Below, one piece after another: positions 24,895 to 33,250 of a stretch of DNA of 64,000 nucleotides (its first letter is position 1; each line of letters starts with the position of its first letter). The position numbers were made by a program, and so were the translations under genes. This DNA is from an uncultured Halomonas sp. Its GTDB lineage: Bacteria > Pseudomonadota > Gammaproteobacteria > Pseudomonadales > Halomonadaceae. Below the pieces are notes generated by a model. The model was not told where the DNA came from, made no database searches, and saw only the letters and a list, made by a program, of their open reading frames with translations. Location: contig NZ_CANMTQ010000011.1 of assembly GCF_947500835.1 (NCBI RefSeq), forward strand, positions 1 through 64,000, given 5' to 3'.

Positions 24895-25947
24895 TCAGGC
24901 ATCGGTATAGCGGTAAGGCCGGCCGGCTTTGCGCATATCCGCGTTGTACTGCTTGAATATTCCGACGACCTTGGCCTTGACCTCGGACTGCGCCGCAATC
25001 TCATCCCAGAATTTCTCGGCGGCGTTTTCGACCTGTTCCCATTCCTCATCGGGGATCGAGGTGAGCTCCAGCTTGTCGCCATTGACGCGAAGCGCCGCTT
25101 CGCCGCCCCAATACCAATGCTGACGATAGTAATGCGACTGCTCGCAGCACACCTCGAACAGCAGCTTGAGGTCTTCGGGCAGCTCCTCCCAACGCTCCAT
25201 GTTGACGAAGAAGTGGCCGATCCAGGCCCCGGAGATGTTGTTGGTCAGGAAGTAGTTGGTCACATCCGCCCAACCCACCGTGTAGTCCTCGGTGATGCCC
25301 GACCAGGCGATGCCGTCCAGTTCGCCGGTCTGTACGGCGACCTCGATATCTTCCCAAGGCAGGGTCACCGGCACGACACCGAATTGCGACAGGAACCGCC
25401 CCGCGGTGGGAAAGGTGAAGATACGTTTGCCTTCCAGATCCTTCAGGCTGCGGATTGGCTCCTTGGTGGCAAAATGACACGGGTCCCAGGCGCCGGCACT
25501 GACATGCTTTACGCCGACCTTGGCATACTCTTCCTCCCAGATCTCCTTCAGCCCGTAGCGGTTGAACAGCACCGGCACATCGAGGCTATAGCGCAACCCG
25601 AACGGAAAATAGCCGCCGAACACCGTCACCTGGGTGGGAGACGCCATGGAATCGTCATCCGATTGCACCGCGTCGATGGTGCCGCGTTGCATGGCACGGA
25701 ACAGCTCGCCAGTCGGAACCAGCTGATCGGCATAGAAGAGCTCGATCTGCATGCGATCGCCGGCAATCTTGTTGAACAGGTCGATGGCGGGCTTGGCGAC
25801 GTGTTCCCCCAAGGCGGCGCCGGCATAGGTCTGCATGCGCCACTTTATCGTGGGTTGGGAGGATGACTGAGCGATGACACTGCCGGCCAGCGGAGCGATA
25901 GCCGCTCCGGTAGCGGCGGATATCAAAAACTTGCGTCTTGTTGTCAT
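24895..25947 (-). CDS. dctP: TRAP transporter solute-binding protein DctP
   Basis: Periplasmic binding protein of 350 residues. The N-terminus has a twin-arginine signal (TRRKFLISAATG, then a hydrophobic stretch to about residue 27), unlike most Sec-exported DctP proteins. The mature part has the DctP fold markers IAGDRMQIELFYADQLVPTG, ELFRAMQRGTIDAVQ and RSLKDLEGKRIF; the arginine of the LKDLEGKRIF region is the usual contact for carboxylate ligands. It lies after dctM across a 95-base gap containing three 17-base repeats. The ligand is probably an organic acid or an amine-containing acid used by the downstream enzymes. Confidence 0.93.
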   Translation of the reverse strand: MTTRRKFLISAATGAAIAPLAGSVIAQSSSQPTIKWRMQTYAGAALGEHVAKPAIDLFNKIAGDRMQIELFYADQLVPTGELFRAMQRGTIDAVQSDDDSMASPTQVTVFGGYFPFGLRYSLDVPVLFNRYGLKEIWEEEYAKVGVKHVSAGAWDPCHFATKEPIRSLKDLEGKRIFTFPTAGRFLSQFGVVPVTLPWEDIEVAVQTGELDGIAWSGITEDYTVGWADVTNYFLTNNISGAWIGHFFVNMERWEELPEDLKLLFEVCCEQSHYYRQHWYWGGEAALRVNGDKLELTSIPDEEWEQVENAAEKFWDEIAAQSEVKAKVVGIFKQYNADMRKAGRPYRYTDA

Positions 25948-26005
25948 TTTTCTTTCTCCTGACGTGGATATGCAAACGCTTGTGGTTTACGTGGGCTCCT
26001 GCCTG

Positions 26006-26056
26006 TTGTTACTCCTCATAAATTGTTACTTCCCATCAATTGTTACTTCCCATAAA
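26006..26056. repeat. Three 17-bp tandem repeats at the dctM stop
   Basis: Units 26006-26022, 26023-26039 and 26040-26056 share TTGTTACTYCYCATMAA on the plus strand; the last two differ at one base. Read on the coding strand each contains a GGGAAGT or GAGGAGT purine tract. The dctM stop (TAA at 26043-26045) falls inside the unit read first. The array lies between dctM and dctP and could affect coupling or RNA stability. Confidence 0.75.
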
Positions 26057-27365
26057 TATAGCCGGGCAGCCACAGCGCGATCTGCGGAAAGATCATCACC
26101 AGGCTGAGAGCGACCAGCATCACTAACACGAAGGGTATGATCGACCAGTAGATATCGCGCAGCCCGATCTCCGGTGGGGCCATGGCGCGCATCAAGAACA
26201 GGTTGTAGCCGAATGGCGGTGTCATGTAGGCGATCTGGGTCGTGATCGTGTAAAGGATGCCGTACCAGATCAGATCGAAACCCAGCGCATCCACCAGCGG
26301 CACATAGAGCGGCGCCACGATCACCAGCATGGCGGTGTCGTCCAGAAAGGTGCCCATCACGATAAAGCTGAGCTGCATCAAAATCAGGATCATCCAGGGC
26401 GAGAGACCCAGGCGTTGGGTGAACAGATCCTCGATCGCCTTGACCGCCCCCAGCCCATCGAAGATCGCACCAAAGGCAAGGGCGGCCAGGATGATCCACA
26501 TGAACATGCAGGAAATCGCCAGGGTCTGGCGCACCGATGTCTCGAATACCTGGCGCGTCATCCGCCCCTTGAGTACGGCGGCCAGGAACGCCGCCGTCGC
26601 GCCGATGGCGGAGCTTTCCACCAGCGAGGTCCAGCCCTTCACGAAGGGCACCATCATCACCGCAAAGATCACCAGCGGCAGCACCCCCGCTCTCAGCAGC
26701 CGCAGCTTTTCGGACAGCGAGACATCACGTTCCTCGGCGGGCAAGGCGGGGCCAAGTTCGGGCTGCGCCCGGCAACGCACATAGATGTAGATGACGAACA
26801 GCGTCGCCATCATCAACCCCGGCAATACCCCCGCAAGCCACAGCTGGCCCACGGGCTGGCGCGCGATCATCGCGTAAAGCACCAGCACCACCGAAGGCGG
26901 CACGAGAATCCCCAGGCTCGAGCCCGCCTGAATCACGCCGGTCACCATGATCTTGTCATAGCCGCGCCGCAGCAGTTCGGGCAAGGCGATGGTGGCGCCG
27001 ATCGCCATGCCGGCTACCGACAGGCCGTTCATGGCTGAAATCAGCACCATCAGCCCGATCGTGCCGATGGCAAGCCCTCCTTTTACCGGGCCCATCCAGA
27101 CATGAAACATCTTGTAGAGATCATCCGCGATACGGCTTTCAGACAGCACATAACCCATGAAGACAAACATCGGCAGCGTCAACAGGGGATACCACTTCAT
27201 CAGCTTCATGGCAGAGGAAAACGGAATGTCCACACCTCCGGTCCCCCAGAGCAAAACACCCGCCAACGCCCCAACAAAGCCGATCGCACCGAACACGCGT
27301 TGACCGGTCAGCAGCAACAGCATCATCGAGCTGAACATCAGGATGGCGATCATCTCGTAGGGCAT
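26043..27365 (-). CDS. dctM: TRAP transporter large permease DctM
   Basis: The 440-residue, 12-TM ion-coupled subunit of a TRAP uptake system. Typical sequences include the start MPYEMIAILMFSSMMLLLLT, GTGGVDIPF, FVFMGYVLSESRIADDLY, ISAMNGLSVAGMAIGATIAL, GSSLGILVPPSVVLVLYAMI and GTFLDDTAMLVIVAPLYVP. The ATG at 27365 overlaps the dctQ stop by one base (TGATG); the longer frame upstream lies inside dctQ. The C-terminal end runs into a 17-base tandem repeat. Confidence 0.93.
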   Translation of the reverse strand: MPYEMIAILMFSSMMLLLLTGQRVFGAIGFVGALAGVLLWGTGGVDIPFSSAMKLMKWYPLLTLPMFVFMGYVLSESRIADDLYKMFHVWMGPVKGGLAIGTIGLMVLISAMNGLSVAGMAIGATIALPELLRRGYDKIMVTGVIQAGSSLGILVPPSVVLVLYAMIARQPVGQLWLAGVLPGLMMATLFVIYIYVRCRAQPELGPALPAEERDVSLSEKLRLLRAGVLPLVIFAVMMVPFVKGWTSLVESSAIGATAAFLAAVLKGRMTRQVFETSVRQTLAISCMFMWIILAALAFGAIFDGLGAVKAIEDLFTQRLGLSPWMILILMQLSFIVMGTFLDDTAMLVIVAPLYVPLVDALGFDLIWYGILYTITTQIAYMTPPFGYNLFLMRAMAPPEIGLRDIYWSIIPFVLVMLVALSLVMIFPQIALWLPGYIYGK

Positions 27366-27961
27366 CAGGCGATTACTCCTCGCAGGCGACCGACATCCCT
27401 GAAGAATTCCGCAAGGGCTTGAAGGATCATCAGGAACACCCCGGCACAGATCACCGCCTTGATCGGCCACATCACCGGCCGCCAGGCGGTCGGGCTGCGC
27501 TCCATGAAACCGAGTTGCTCACCGGCTGCCGCCGGCCCCTGGGTAATGAATGTCCAGCCTAGATCGAGGAAGAATTCGAAGGGCTCGCTGCCGAAGTAAC
27601 CGAGCGAATAGGCCATCGACACCAGCCCACCGTAGAGCAGCACCCCAAGATAGTAGACAAGAAAGAACACGGTGAAGGCATCGACCCATGCCTTGGTTGT
27701 TGGCGACCAGTCGCCATAGAACAAATCCATTCGCACGTTCGACCCTAGCTGGATCGAATAAGGCCCACCCAGCACGAAATAGGCCACCATGACGAATTGC
27801 GCGGTTTCCAGCGTCCACAATGATGGGGTCATGAACACTTTGGAAGCCGATGACCAGAGCAGAATCCCGATCAGAACAAAGATCAGGTACATCGCTATCC
27901 GTCCGATGACGCGATTCATCCCATCGATCGCCCGGATATAAAGCAGGATGACTTTCGGCAT
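27365..27961 (-). CDS. dctQ: TRAP transporter small permease DctQ
   Basis: The 198-residue small membrane subunit with four TMs, about residues 18-40, 55-75, 93-117 and 150-180. It shows the family pattern RMDLFYGDWSPTTKAWVDAF after TM2. I chose the ATG at 27961, with AAGGCGG 7 bases upstream. It is the first gene of the operon, so the promoter must lie in 27962-28150; no clear sigma70 site or repressor operator is obvious there. The length is larger than the minimal DctQ (about 160). Confidence 0.88.
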   Translation of the reverse strand: MPKVILLYIRAIDGMNRVIGRIAMYLIFVLIGILLWSSASKVFMTPSLWTLETAQFVMVAYFVLGGPYSIQLGSNVRMDLFYGDWSPTTKAWVDAFTVFFLVYYLGVLLYGGLVSMAYSLGYFGSEPFEFFLDLGWTFITQGPAAAGEQLGFMERSPTAWRPVMWPIKAVICAGVFLMILQALAEFFRDVGRLRGVIA

Positions 27962-28150
27962 TGCACACCGCCTTTTGGAATAGTTATGCGGTTTCACAGC
28001 AAGCAGGGGTTGTTTAGTAAAAGTAGCAGCTTAGGAAAAGTGCGTTGGTATAAAGGAGAGTTTTGACAATTGATGATTCAACAGTATGCGCCGCTGGAAA
28101 GCAGACAGCGCCGGGCACTGAACACCTCATGATCGCGCTCTGACTTGCGC

Positions 28151-29431
28151 CTATTTCAGATGACTTACCACTGCATCGAAAAACACCATGGGATGCACCA
28201 CTTTTTTACCCAATGGCTTGGGCTCCGCCGCGTTCTGAACGATGACGATATTCTCGGTGGGGTTCACGTAAACGTACTGCCCCTGAATACCCGCGGCGGA
28301 AAAGGCCTTGTCTTGCTTGGAAACCGAAGTCCAGCCAGGCCACCACATGTAACCATAGTTAAGCGTTTCTCCGCTGCTCAAGGTCTTGGGTGTCGTCGCC
28401 TCCTCGACCCAGCCTTCCGGCAATACGCGAATATCACCAATCATTCCGTCTTCCAGCATGAACTGACCGAACCTGGCATAGTCACGCAATGTGGCGCCTA
28501 TCCCACTGCCACCGATTTCTGCTCCATTGGCTGAGGACAACCACCAAGTCGCATCGCTTTCCATACCATAAGGCCGCCAAAGTTTTTCAGACAGATACTC
28601 CGCCAGGGGTCGGTCGAGTGCGCTATAGAGTACTTCTGCCAGGATTTGCGTTTCGCCGGTACTGTAGTTATTCACGGTTCCAGGGTTTGCAGCACGGGAA
28701 AGCCCGGCCATGACTTTCATGGCCCCACCGGCCTCCTGGGCGATCTGGGCTTGCAAAAGATCTCGACGATCTGAGTTTGCGTTCGTATAAGCCTCGTTCC
28801 AGGCGACTCCAGAGGTCATCGTGAGGACGTTTCTAAGGGTGACGCCATCGTAGGCAGTCCCTTCAAGCTCGGGCACGTAGTCCACGACCTGGGCATCCAG
28901 GCCCTCGATCAAACCGTCCTGAATCGCCATGCCCGCCAAGGTGGATGAAACCGATTTGGCCACGGACATGGACATCCAGCGAGTATCTCTATGGTTGCCA
29001 CGCTGATAGGTCTCGTACACGACTTCGCCATCTTTCAATACCATTAGCCCCGCAATACTGTTGAGTGCGAGATAGTCGTAGATATCATAGGTTTTATCGT
29101 CAACGTCGAAAGAGAGACCTTTGATCGAGCGTTGTGAGACAGGAAGCGACTTGGGTGATTGACCGGCCTCAATGTCGCGAGAGGGAAAAAGTCGATGGAT
29201 GTTTCTGAAAGTGCTGACCGCTAGATCCGGTGTAAGTTGGCCGCTATAGACTGCCTCTACATCACCGATCGGCTCATTATCATGGGGATAGTCCGCGCCT
29301 GATACAGCAGATGAAGTCAGCAAGAGACCGACGAGCAACCCAAGATGCGGGCCAGGCTGCAAAAGGACGGCTCGTTTGCCGGTATGGCCTGCCAATGTTG
29401 CGTCGGAGTGTTCTCGAATATTGGGTAGCAT
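28151..29431 (-). CDS. Exported serine hydrolase, beta-lactamase class C / 6-aminohexanoate-dimer hydrolase type
   Basis: A 426-residue hydrolase of the serine beta-lactamase-like fold. The catalytic motifs are SMSVAKSVS (SxxK, about residue 156) and NYSTGETQIL (YxN-position motif with Thr, common in NylB-like members). The N-terminal hydrophobic segment LLVGLLLTSSAVSGAD (about residues 31-46) looks like a late signal peptide, so the true start may be internal; the 30 residues before it are not clearly coding. Substrates in this family include esters, oligomeric amides and peptides and cannot be predicted here. It is separate from the TRAP operon: a 189-base gap lies between them, and an AT-rich region lies upstream. 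Confidence 0.82.
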   Translation of the reverse strand: MLPNIREHSDATLAGHTGKRAVLLQPGPHLGLLVGLLLTSSAVSGADYPHDNEPIGDVEAVYSGQLTPDLAVSTFRNIHRLFPSRDIEAGQSPKSLPVSQRSIKGLSFDVDDKTYDIYDYLALNSIAGLMVLKDGEVVYETYQRGNHRDTRWMSMSVAKSVSSTLAGMAIQDGLIEGLDAQVVDYVPELEGTAYDGVTLRNVLTMTSGVAWNEAYTNANSDRRDLLQAQIAQEAGGAMKVMAGLSRAANPGTVNNYSTGETQILAEVLYSALDRPLAEYLSEKLWRPYGMESDATWWLSSANGAEIGGSGIGATLRDYARFGQFMLEDGMIGDIRVLPEGWVEEATTPKTLSSGETLNYGYMWWPGWTSVSKQDKAFSAAGIQGQYVYVNPTENIVIVQNAAEPKPLGKKVVHPMVFFDAVVSHLK

Positions 29432-29537
29432 CGATAATTGGTCCTGCCAGATAAAAAGCTTGAGTAAATTCTTGCTTATATAAAAACCAGGTAATTAATG
29501 TTTTGAATTTACAAAATTAGTTCAAGAAGGGAAAAAG

Positions 29538-29603
29538 ATGCCAGTTATTTTGGTTATCATTATGGAGCTTTTCCATGCCGCATTAAAATCGTGTCGCCAT
29601 TAA
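29538..29603 (+). CDS. Possible 21-residue hydrophobic leader peptide or toxin-like ORF
   Basis: ATG at 29538 with GAAGGGA about 6 bases upstream, ending TAA at 29603. It begins MPVILVIIMELFHAALK: a short hydrophobic run then a basic end. Its stop overlaps the left arm of an inverted repeat whose right arm precedes the 29640 ORF. This layout resembles leader peptides or small membrane toxins, but there is no sequence support beyond that. Confidence 0.3.
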   Translation: MPVILVIIMELFHAALKSCRH

Positions 29604-29635
29604 AATAAAGTTACATATTAACAACACGGCGACAC
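29591..29635 (+). promoter_or_regulatory. Inverted repeat before the 29640 ORF
   Basis: GTGTCGCC (29591-29598) is inverted at GGCGACAC (29628-29635), ending 4 bases before the ATG at 29640. The 29-base AT-rich loop could be extended or unpaired. It could hide the start region of the downstream ORF, which otherwise lacks a clear ribosome site. Confidence 0.35.
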
Positions 29636-29639
29636 TCGC

Positions 29640-29876
29640 ATGGAACCCACTTCACCTTCTTCAAACGCATCGTTCAACGACTTTATGCTTTCTTTGAAAG
29701 AGGCCAAGAACGATCCCGTTTATCGTTTACGCGAAGCCAATAGAAAACTCAGAGAAGCAACTCTCAAGATGAAAATTGCAAACTCACGAGTACAATATAG
29801 CCTTCTTGATCTAAAATTCGAACTTCAGCAGATTCAACAGCGTTATCAAGATATCGACCCCAAAATCGAAAAGTGA
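29640..29876 (+). CDS. Small coiled-coil protein of unknown function
   Basis: A 78-residue charged protein I do not recognise. From about residue 15 it is nearly all helix with heptad-like spacing (KLREATLKMKIANSRVQYSL, DLKFELQQIQQRYQDIDPKI), suggesting a coiled coil; no cysteine or membrane segment. The codons are AT-rich compared with the neighbouring genes. No strong ribosome site is visible before the ATG. A hairpin follows 30 bases after the stop. Coding is plausible but not certain. Confidence 0.45.
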   Translation: MEPTSPSSNASFNDFMLSLKEAKNDPVYRLREANRKLREATLKMKIANSRVQYSLLDLKFELQQIQQRYQDIDPKIEK

Positions 29877-29905
29877 TGAAACCATCATCATAGTCCCGCC
29901 TTTCT

Positions 29906-29924
29906 AGCCTCCTCCAAGGAGGCT
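29906..29924 (+). terminator. Short GC hairpin after the coiled-coil ORF
   Basis: AGCCTCCT (29906-29913) pairs with AGGAGGCT (29917-29924) over a three-base loop. No U-run follows, so termination is uncertain. Confidence 0.4.
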
Positions 29925-30011
29925 CACAAGCCTTTGAAGCTCTAAAGCATAATGCTTGGTTGTTAAACGCTCACCCATGCAGGGTGCTTGTTTGCTTTTC
30001 CATTTTTGTTC

Positions 30012-30045
30012 CAAAAAAAAGCACGTTAGCGGATAGCTAACGTGC
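30012..30045 (-). terminator. Rho-independent terminator (minus strand)
   Basis: A perfect 10-bp stem, GCACGTTAGC (30021-30030) with GCTAACGTGC (30036-30045), has a 5-base loop. On the minus strand it is followed by eight U. It terminates a transcript coming from the right, presumably that of the small gene at 30176-30358, 130 bases away. Confidence 0.85.
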
Positions 30046-30175
30046 CAAAACGATCGAACACAGGATACAACCAGAACTACCGAACAATTAAACAAGATAA
30101 AAATTCAAACAGATATTATTTTATTAACAGCCAAAATATAAAGATTATTGTTATTTAAAATATCAAGCATCTTAC

Positions 30176-30358
30176 TTAGCCCATCATTTGACCGCACATC
30201 TCTCGATTGGCTTGAAGCGCATCGAAATAGTTTTGAAAACGGTGAATCTCTCGTACCTTACCCCCGGTAGTTTCCTGCAACACCCAATGATCCGGTTTTC
30301 TAAGTTTTTGACCATTGCCCGTGGTAGTGGGAGTAATCTTGAAACTGCGCTTAGCCAT
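30176..30358 (-). CDS. Small basic hypothetical protein
   Basis: A 60-residue protein starting MAKRSFKITPTTTGNGQKL, then RKPDHWVLQETTGGKVREIH and an amphipathic helical end. The pattern of a W-x-V strand followed by a helix recalls small DUF2188-like proteins, but I cannot assign it. The minus-strand terminator 130 bases downstream supports real transcription. It lies in the AT-rich islet between the serine hydrolase and the diguanylate cyclase. Stretches 29877-30175 and 30359-30603 otherwise show no gene. Confidence 0.5.
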   Translation of the reverse strand: MAKRSFKITPTTTGNGQKLRKPDHWVLQETTGGKVREIHRFQNYFDALQANREMCGQMMG

Positions 30359-30603
30359 ATCGTTCACTCATGTCATCTGCGAAACACAAGGCAATGATGA
30401 AACAAAATAGTACAAATTGAAACACTATTTTACTAAGTAACTAAATGTAACAAACGCTTTTAAAACTAGTACTACAAGGACTAGAAATCTAAATGCAAAG
30501 GGGAAACAGCGAGGTGCCATGAGATGCGGCTAAGCGAAATGGATTTTCAGAAGCGACAAGAATGCTGCAAATAATTGATTGTACTTAATTTTTATTAATA
30601 AAA

Positions 30604-32616
30604 CTATGGCTCTTCAGTGGATACGATAGCGTTTCTCCCTTGCTCCTTGGCTTGGTAGCTTGCACGGTCGGCCCGCTGCATCGGGATATCAATTTGATTG
30701 TCTCCTTCTCGTAAAACCGTCACCCCCATGCTCAGCGTCACTTTGTAACATTTCTTTTCGTGCTCGACGCTTATCGTCTCGACGGATTGACGAAGTACCT
30801 CAGCCATCTTTCTCGCGTGATCGAGGTCGCACCCTGGCAGTAACAGAGCAAACTCATCTCCGCCATAGCGGGACACAAAATCACTTCTGCGAACCTTGCT
30901 GACAATCAATGCAGCAATATGCTTGAGCATGACATCGCCCAGGGCATGTCCACCTTCATCATTGATTGGTTTGAAATGATCCAAGTCGAACAAAATCAGT
31001 GCAGAGGACGTGCCGCTCTTGAGACGGTCGATTAGCGCCTCTTCCAATCGACGCTCAAACCCACGACGATTGAGCAGCCCCGTCAGTGGATCATGCTCTG
31101 CTTCCCATCGCTGCAACGCTTCCACTTCACGAGTATGGGTAATGTCCTTGAATGTGCCGACATAGCCTAATGGACGTTTGCTGCGCAGTCGCACAAGGGA
31201 AACATGCGACTCGACCCAGATCGTTTCACCTGATGCCTTGATATAGCGGTATTGGCGCTGAAAATCACGACCGGTTGCCAAGGTGTATTGCCAGTGGTCG
31301 CTAACGTCATGCTGATCATCCGCGTGGACATAGGCTGTATAGCCTTGCTGCTGTAATACCTTGAAATCGTAGCCTGTCAGTCGGCACAACGCGGGATTGG
31401 CGTAGCGTAACCCCCCTTCAAGGCCATAAACAAACATGCCTACCGGAGACGAACGCAGCACCGCATCCAGGAATGCCTGTCGATCAAGCAGCGTGGATTC
31501 AGCCTGGCGCTGTTTTTTTAATACTTGATTGAAGGTTTCAGCGACACGTCTTATTTCGACGGTGTGGGTGTTGAGCTCGATTCGCTGTCGTCGACCTTGC
31601 CCCACGGCAGCGATCTGCCGCTCAAGCCGCTGCATAGGAAGCAGCGCCAACCTTAGCAACCACCAAAGCAATACGAGCATTACTGCACCGGTCAACGCCC
31701 CAACCACCCATAGATTACGCACAAACCACTGCAAAGGTTGAAATGCCTGGGTCTGAGGTAACATGATACCCGCGACCCAATTCGCCGACCAAACCTGGCG
31801 GTAAGCTTGTAGTGCCTGCTGACCTGTCAGCAAAGGCGCACTGGCCGTACCCTGCCAACCGGATAGCGCAAGATCAAGCCATGGGTTCTGATGAAGAGTA
31901 GGCACAGGCTGCATGATCAAGTCCTGGTCCGGGTGGACCAGTATTTTACTTGAGGCCGTCACGATAACAGCGAATCCTTGTTTACCGATGCGGATCCGAC
32001 GCAACTTGTCGAAGAAGCTACCATTCAGAATCTTGGCAACTCCGCCGACGACGCCAGAAAATCTACCGGCTTCATCAAGTAACGGAACACTGAAAACGAT
32101 AAGCGGCTCATCGCTTGCGCGCCCACGGAAGGGCTCACTGACATAAGGACGTGAAACATGGCGTTGAAACTGGAAAAAGTCGGAGCCATGAACGCTCAAC
32201 CCTTCGCGGCCATCTATCCTGGGCCAATCCGCTAGCACCTTTCCGTCCCTATCAATCATCACCAAACCATCGAACAGTGACAACAGCGCATCGTTGCGGC
32301 TCAATTCACGGGATAATTCCGCGTATGCACGCGATTCAAAAGTACCGATTTGAGATGCCAGACGCTGTAACGCTTCAAAACGTAACTGCACTTCCTGATC
32401 GATTTCCCCCGCAATCATGCGTGCTTCGTATTCGAGATGCTCGTTAGCCACCTCGCGAATCAGCGACTGACCGGAATGCCAGGTAGAGACCAGAATGACG
32501 GCCATTCCTAAAAGCCAGCCAAATGCCAGCCCAAGCAGTAACCGTTTATGCATTGATCTAATACCCAATGCCGGAAGCCCTATTCCTTCAAGCCTTGGCA
32601 ATTTCAACCATGTCAC
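30604..32616 (-). CDS. Membrane diguanylate cyclase: dCache, HAMP-like, PAS, GGDEF
   Basis: Makes cyclic di-GMP from GTP in response to a periplasmic signal. From the GTG at 32616 (GGAG 8 bases upstream) the product is 670 residues. TM1 is at about 24-44, a periplasmic dCache sensor reaches to about 285, TM2 is at about 300-322, and a HAMP-like linker follows. The PAS/PAC domain is about 380-495 (SPVGMFVYGLEGGLRYANPA to GYVGTFKDITHTREVEA). The GGDEF domain is from about 500, with active-site RYGGDEFALLLPG and an inhibitory RRSD five residues before it. The site is intact, so it should be active and product-inhibited. A longer frame from 32715 is not conserved-looking. Confidence 0.88.
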   Translation of the reverse strand: MTWLKLPRLEGIGLPALGIRSMHKRLLLGLAFGWLLGMAVILVSTWHSGQSLIREVANEHLEYEARMIAGEIDQEVQLRFEALQRLASQIGTFESRAYAELSRELSRNDALLSLFDGLVMIDRDGKVLADWPRIDGREGLSVHGSDFFQFQRHVSRPYVSEPFRGRASDEPLIVFSVPLLDEAGRFSGVVGGVAKILNGSFFDKLRRIRIGKQGFAVIVTASSKILVHPDQDLIMQPVPTLHQNPWLDLALSGWQGTASAPLLTGQQALQAYRQVWSANWVAGIMLPQTQAFQPLQWFVRNLWVVGALTGAVMLVLLWWLLRLALLPMQRLERQIAAVGQGRRQRIELNTHTVEIRRVAETFNQVLKKQRQAESTLLDRQAFLDAVLRSSPVGMFVYGLEGGLRYANPALCRLTGYDFKVLQQQGYTAYVHADDQHDVSDHWQYTLATGRDFQRQYRYIKASGETIWVESHVSLVRLRSKRPLGYVGTFKDITHTREVEALQRWEAEHDPLTGLLNRRGFERRLEEALIDRLKSGTSSALILFDLDHFKPINDEGGHALGDVMLKHIAALIVSKVRRSDFVSRYGGDEFALLLPGCDLDHARKMAEVLRQSVETISVEHEKKCYKVTLSMGVTVLREGDNQIDIPMQRADRASYQAKEQGRNAIVSTEEP

Positions 32617-32776
32617 TCTTCGTTCTCCGCGGGCGCCTGAACCTGGATGTGCAGGAACATCCTGTTGTTCGAACATTCCAGTGGTTTTTCGTCTGCCTAC
32701 TTTAGCGTGGATCAATATTGATCAAGCCCCGAAAAGATGCCTATTCTATTGCGATACGTTCGTATAGGAGTAAGCA

Positions 32777-33136
32777 ATGAGCCAAGGGGATATTCGTCTT
32801 AGACGCGCCTACGATGCGCCTGCCAATAATGACGGTAAGCGTATATTGGTGGATGGGATGTGGCCTCGCGGCATAAAGAAAGAAGAGGCCGATATCGATG
32901 AGTGGTTGAAAGAGCTGGCGCCGAGCAAGGGGCTACGCCAATGGTTTGGCCACGACCCGGATAAATGGGAGGAATTTCAAAAGCGCTACAGGGAAGAGCT
33001 CAAGAATTGTCCGGACGCGATGAAAAAGCTGCGGAAATATCACCAGGATGGTCGTATCACGCTGGTATTTGCGGCCAAGGATGAAGAGCATAACAACGCC
33101 GTGGTGCTCAAGCATGTATTACAAAAAGAGGATTGA
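32777..33136 (+). CDS. DUF488-family protein (YeaO-like)
   Basis: A 119-residue cytoplasmic protein with the family signature: IRLRRAYDAPANNDGKRILV near the start, then DGMWPRGIKKEEADIDEWL with the W-P-R-G core, and LRQWFGHDPDKWEEFQKRYR. The end HNNAVVLKHVLQKED matches the conserved C-terminal helix. No established function. AGGAG lies 7 bases before the ATG. It is divergent from the diguanylate cyclase and convergent with the porin, separated by a shared terminator. Confidence 0.88.
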   Translation: MSQGDIRLRRAYDAPANNDGKRILVDGMWPRGIKKEEADIDEWLKELAPSKGLRQWFGHDPDKWEEFQKRYREELKNCPDAMKKLRKYHQDGRITLVFAAKDEEHNNAVVLKHVLQKED

Positions 33137-33191
33137 TCTGAAGAAGCGTTATTCTGATTACGCTTAGTGACCGTATAAAGCAGCCAAGAAA

Positions 33192-33214
33192 AAGCCGGCC
33201 CATAGGGCCGGCTT
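33192..33214. terminator. Bidirectional terminator between DUF488 and porin
   Basis: AAGCCGGCCC (33192-33201) pairs with GGGCCGGCTT (33205-33214), loop ATA. On the minus strand it runs into a T tract, so it chiefly ends the porin transcript. Confidence 0.88.
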
Positions 33215-33250
33215 CTATATCACAGTATCTGTGATCGATTGAGGGCTTGC

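Noticed and set aside
29904..30095. 63-codon minus-strand open frame in the AT-rich islet
   Set aside because: It runs through the strong minus-strand terminator at 30012-30045, so a full transcript is unlikely.
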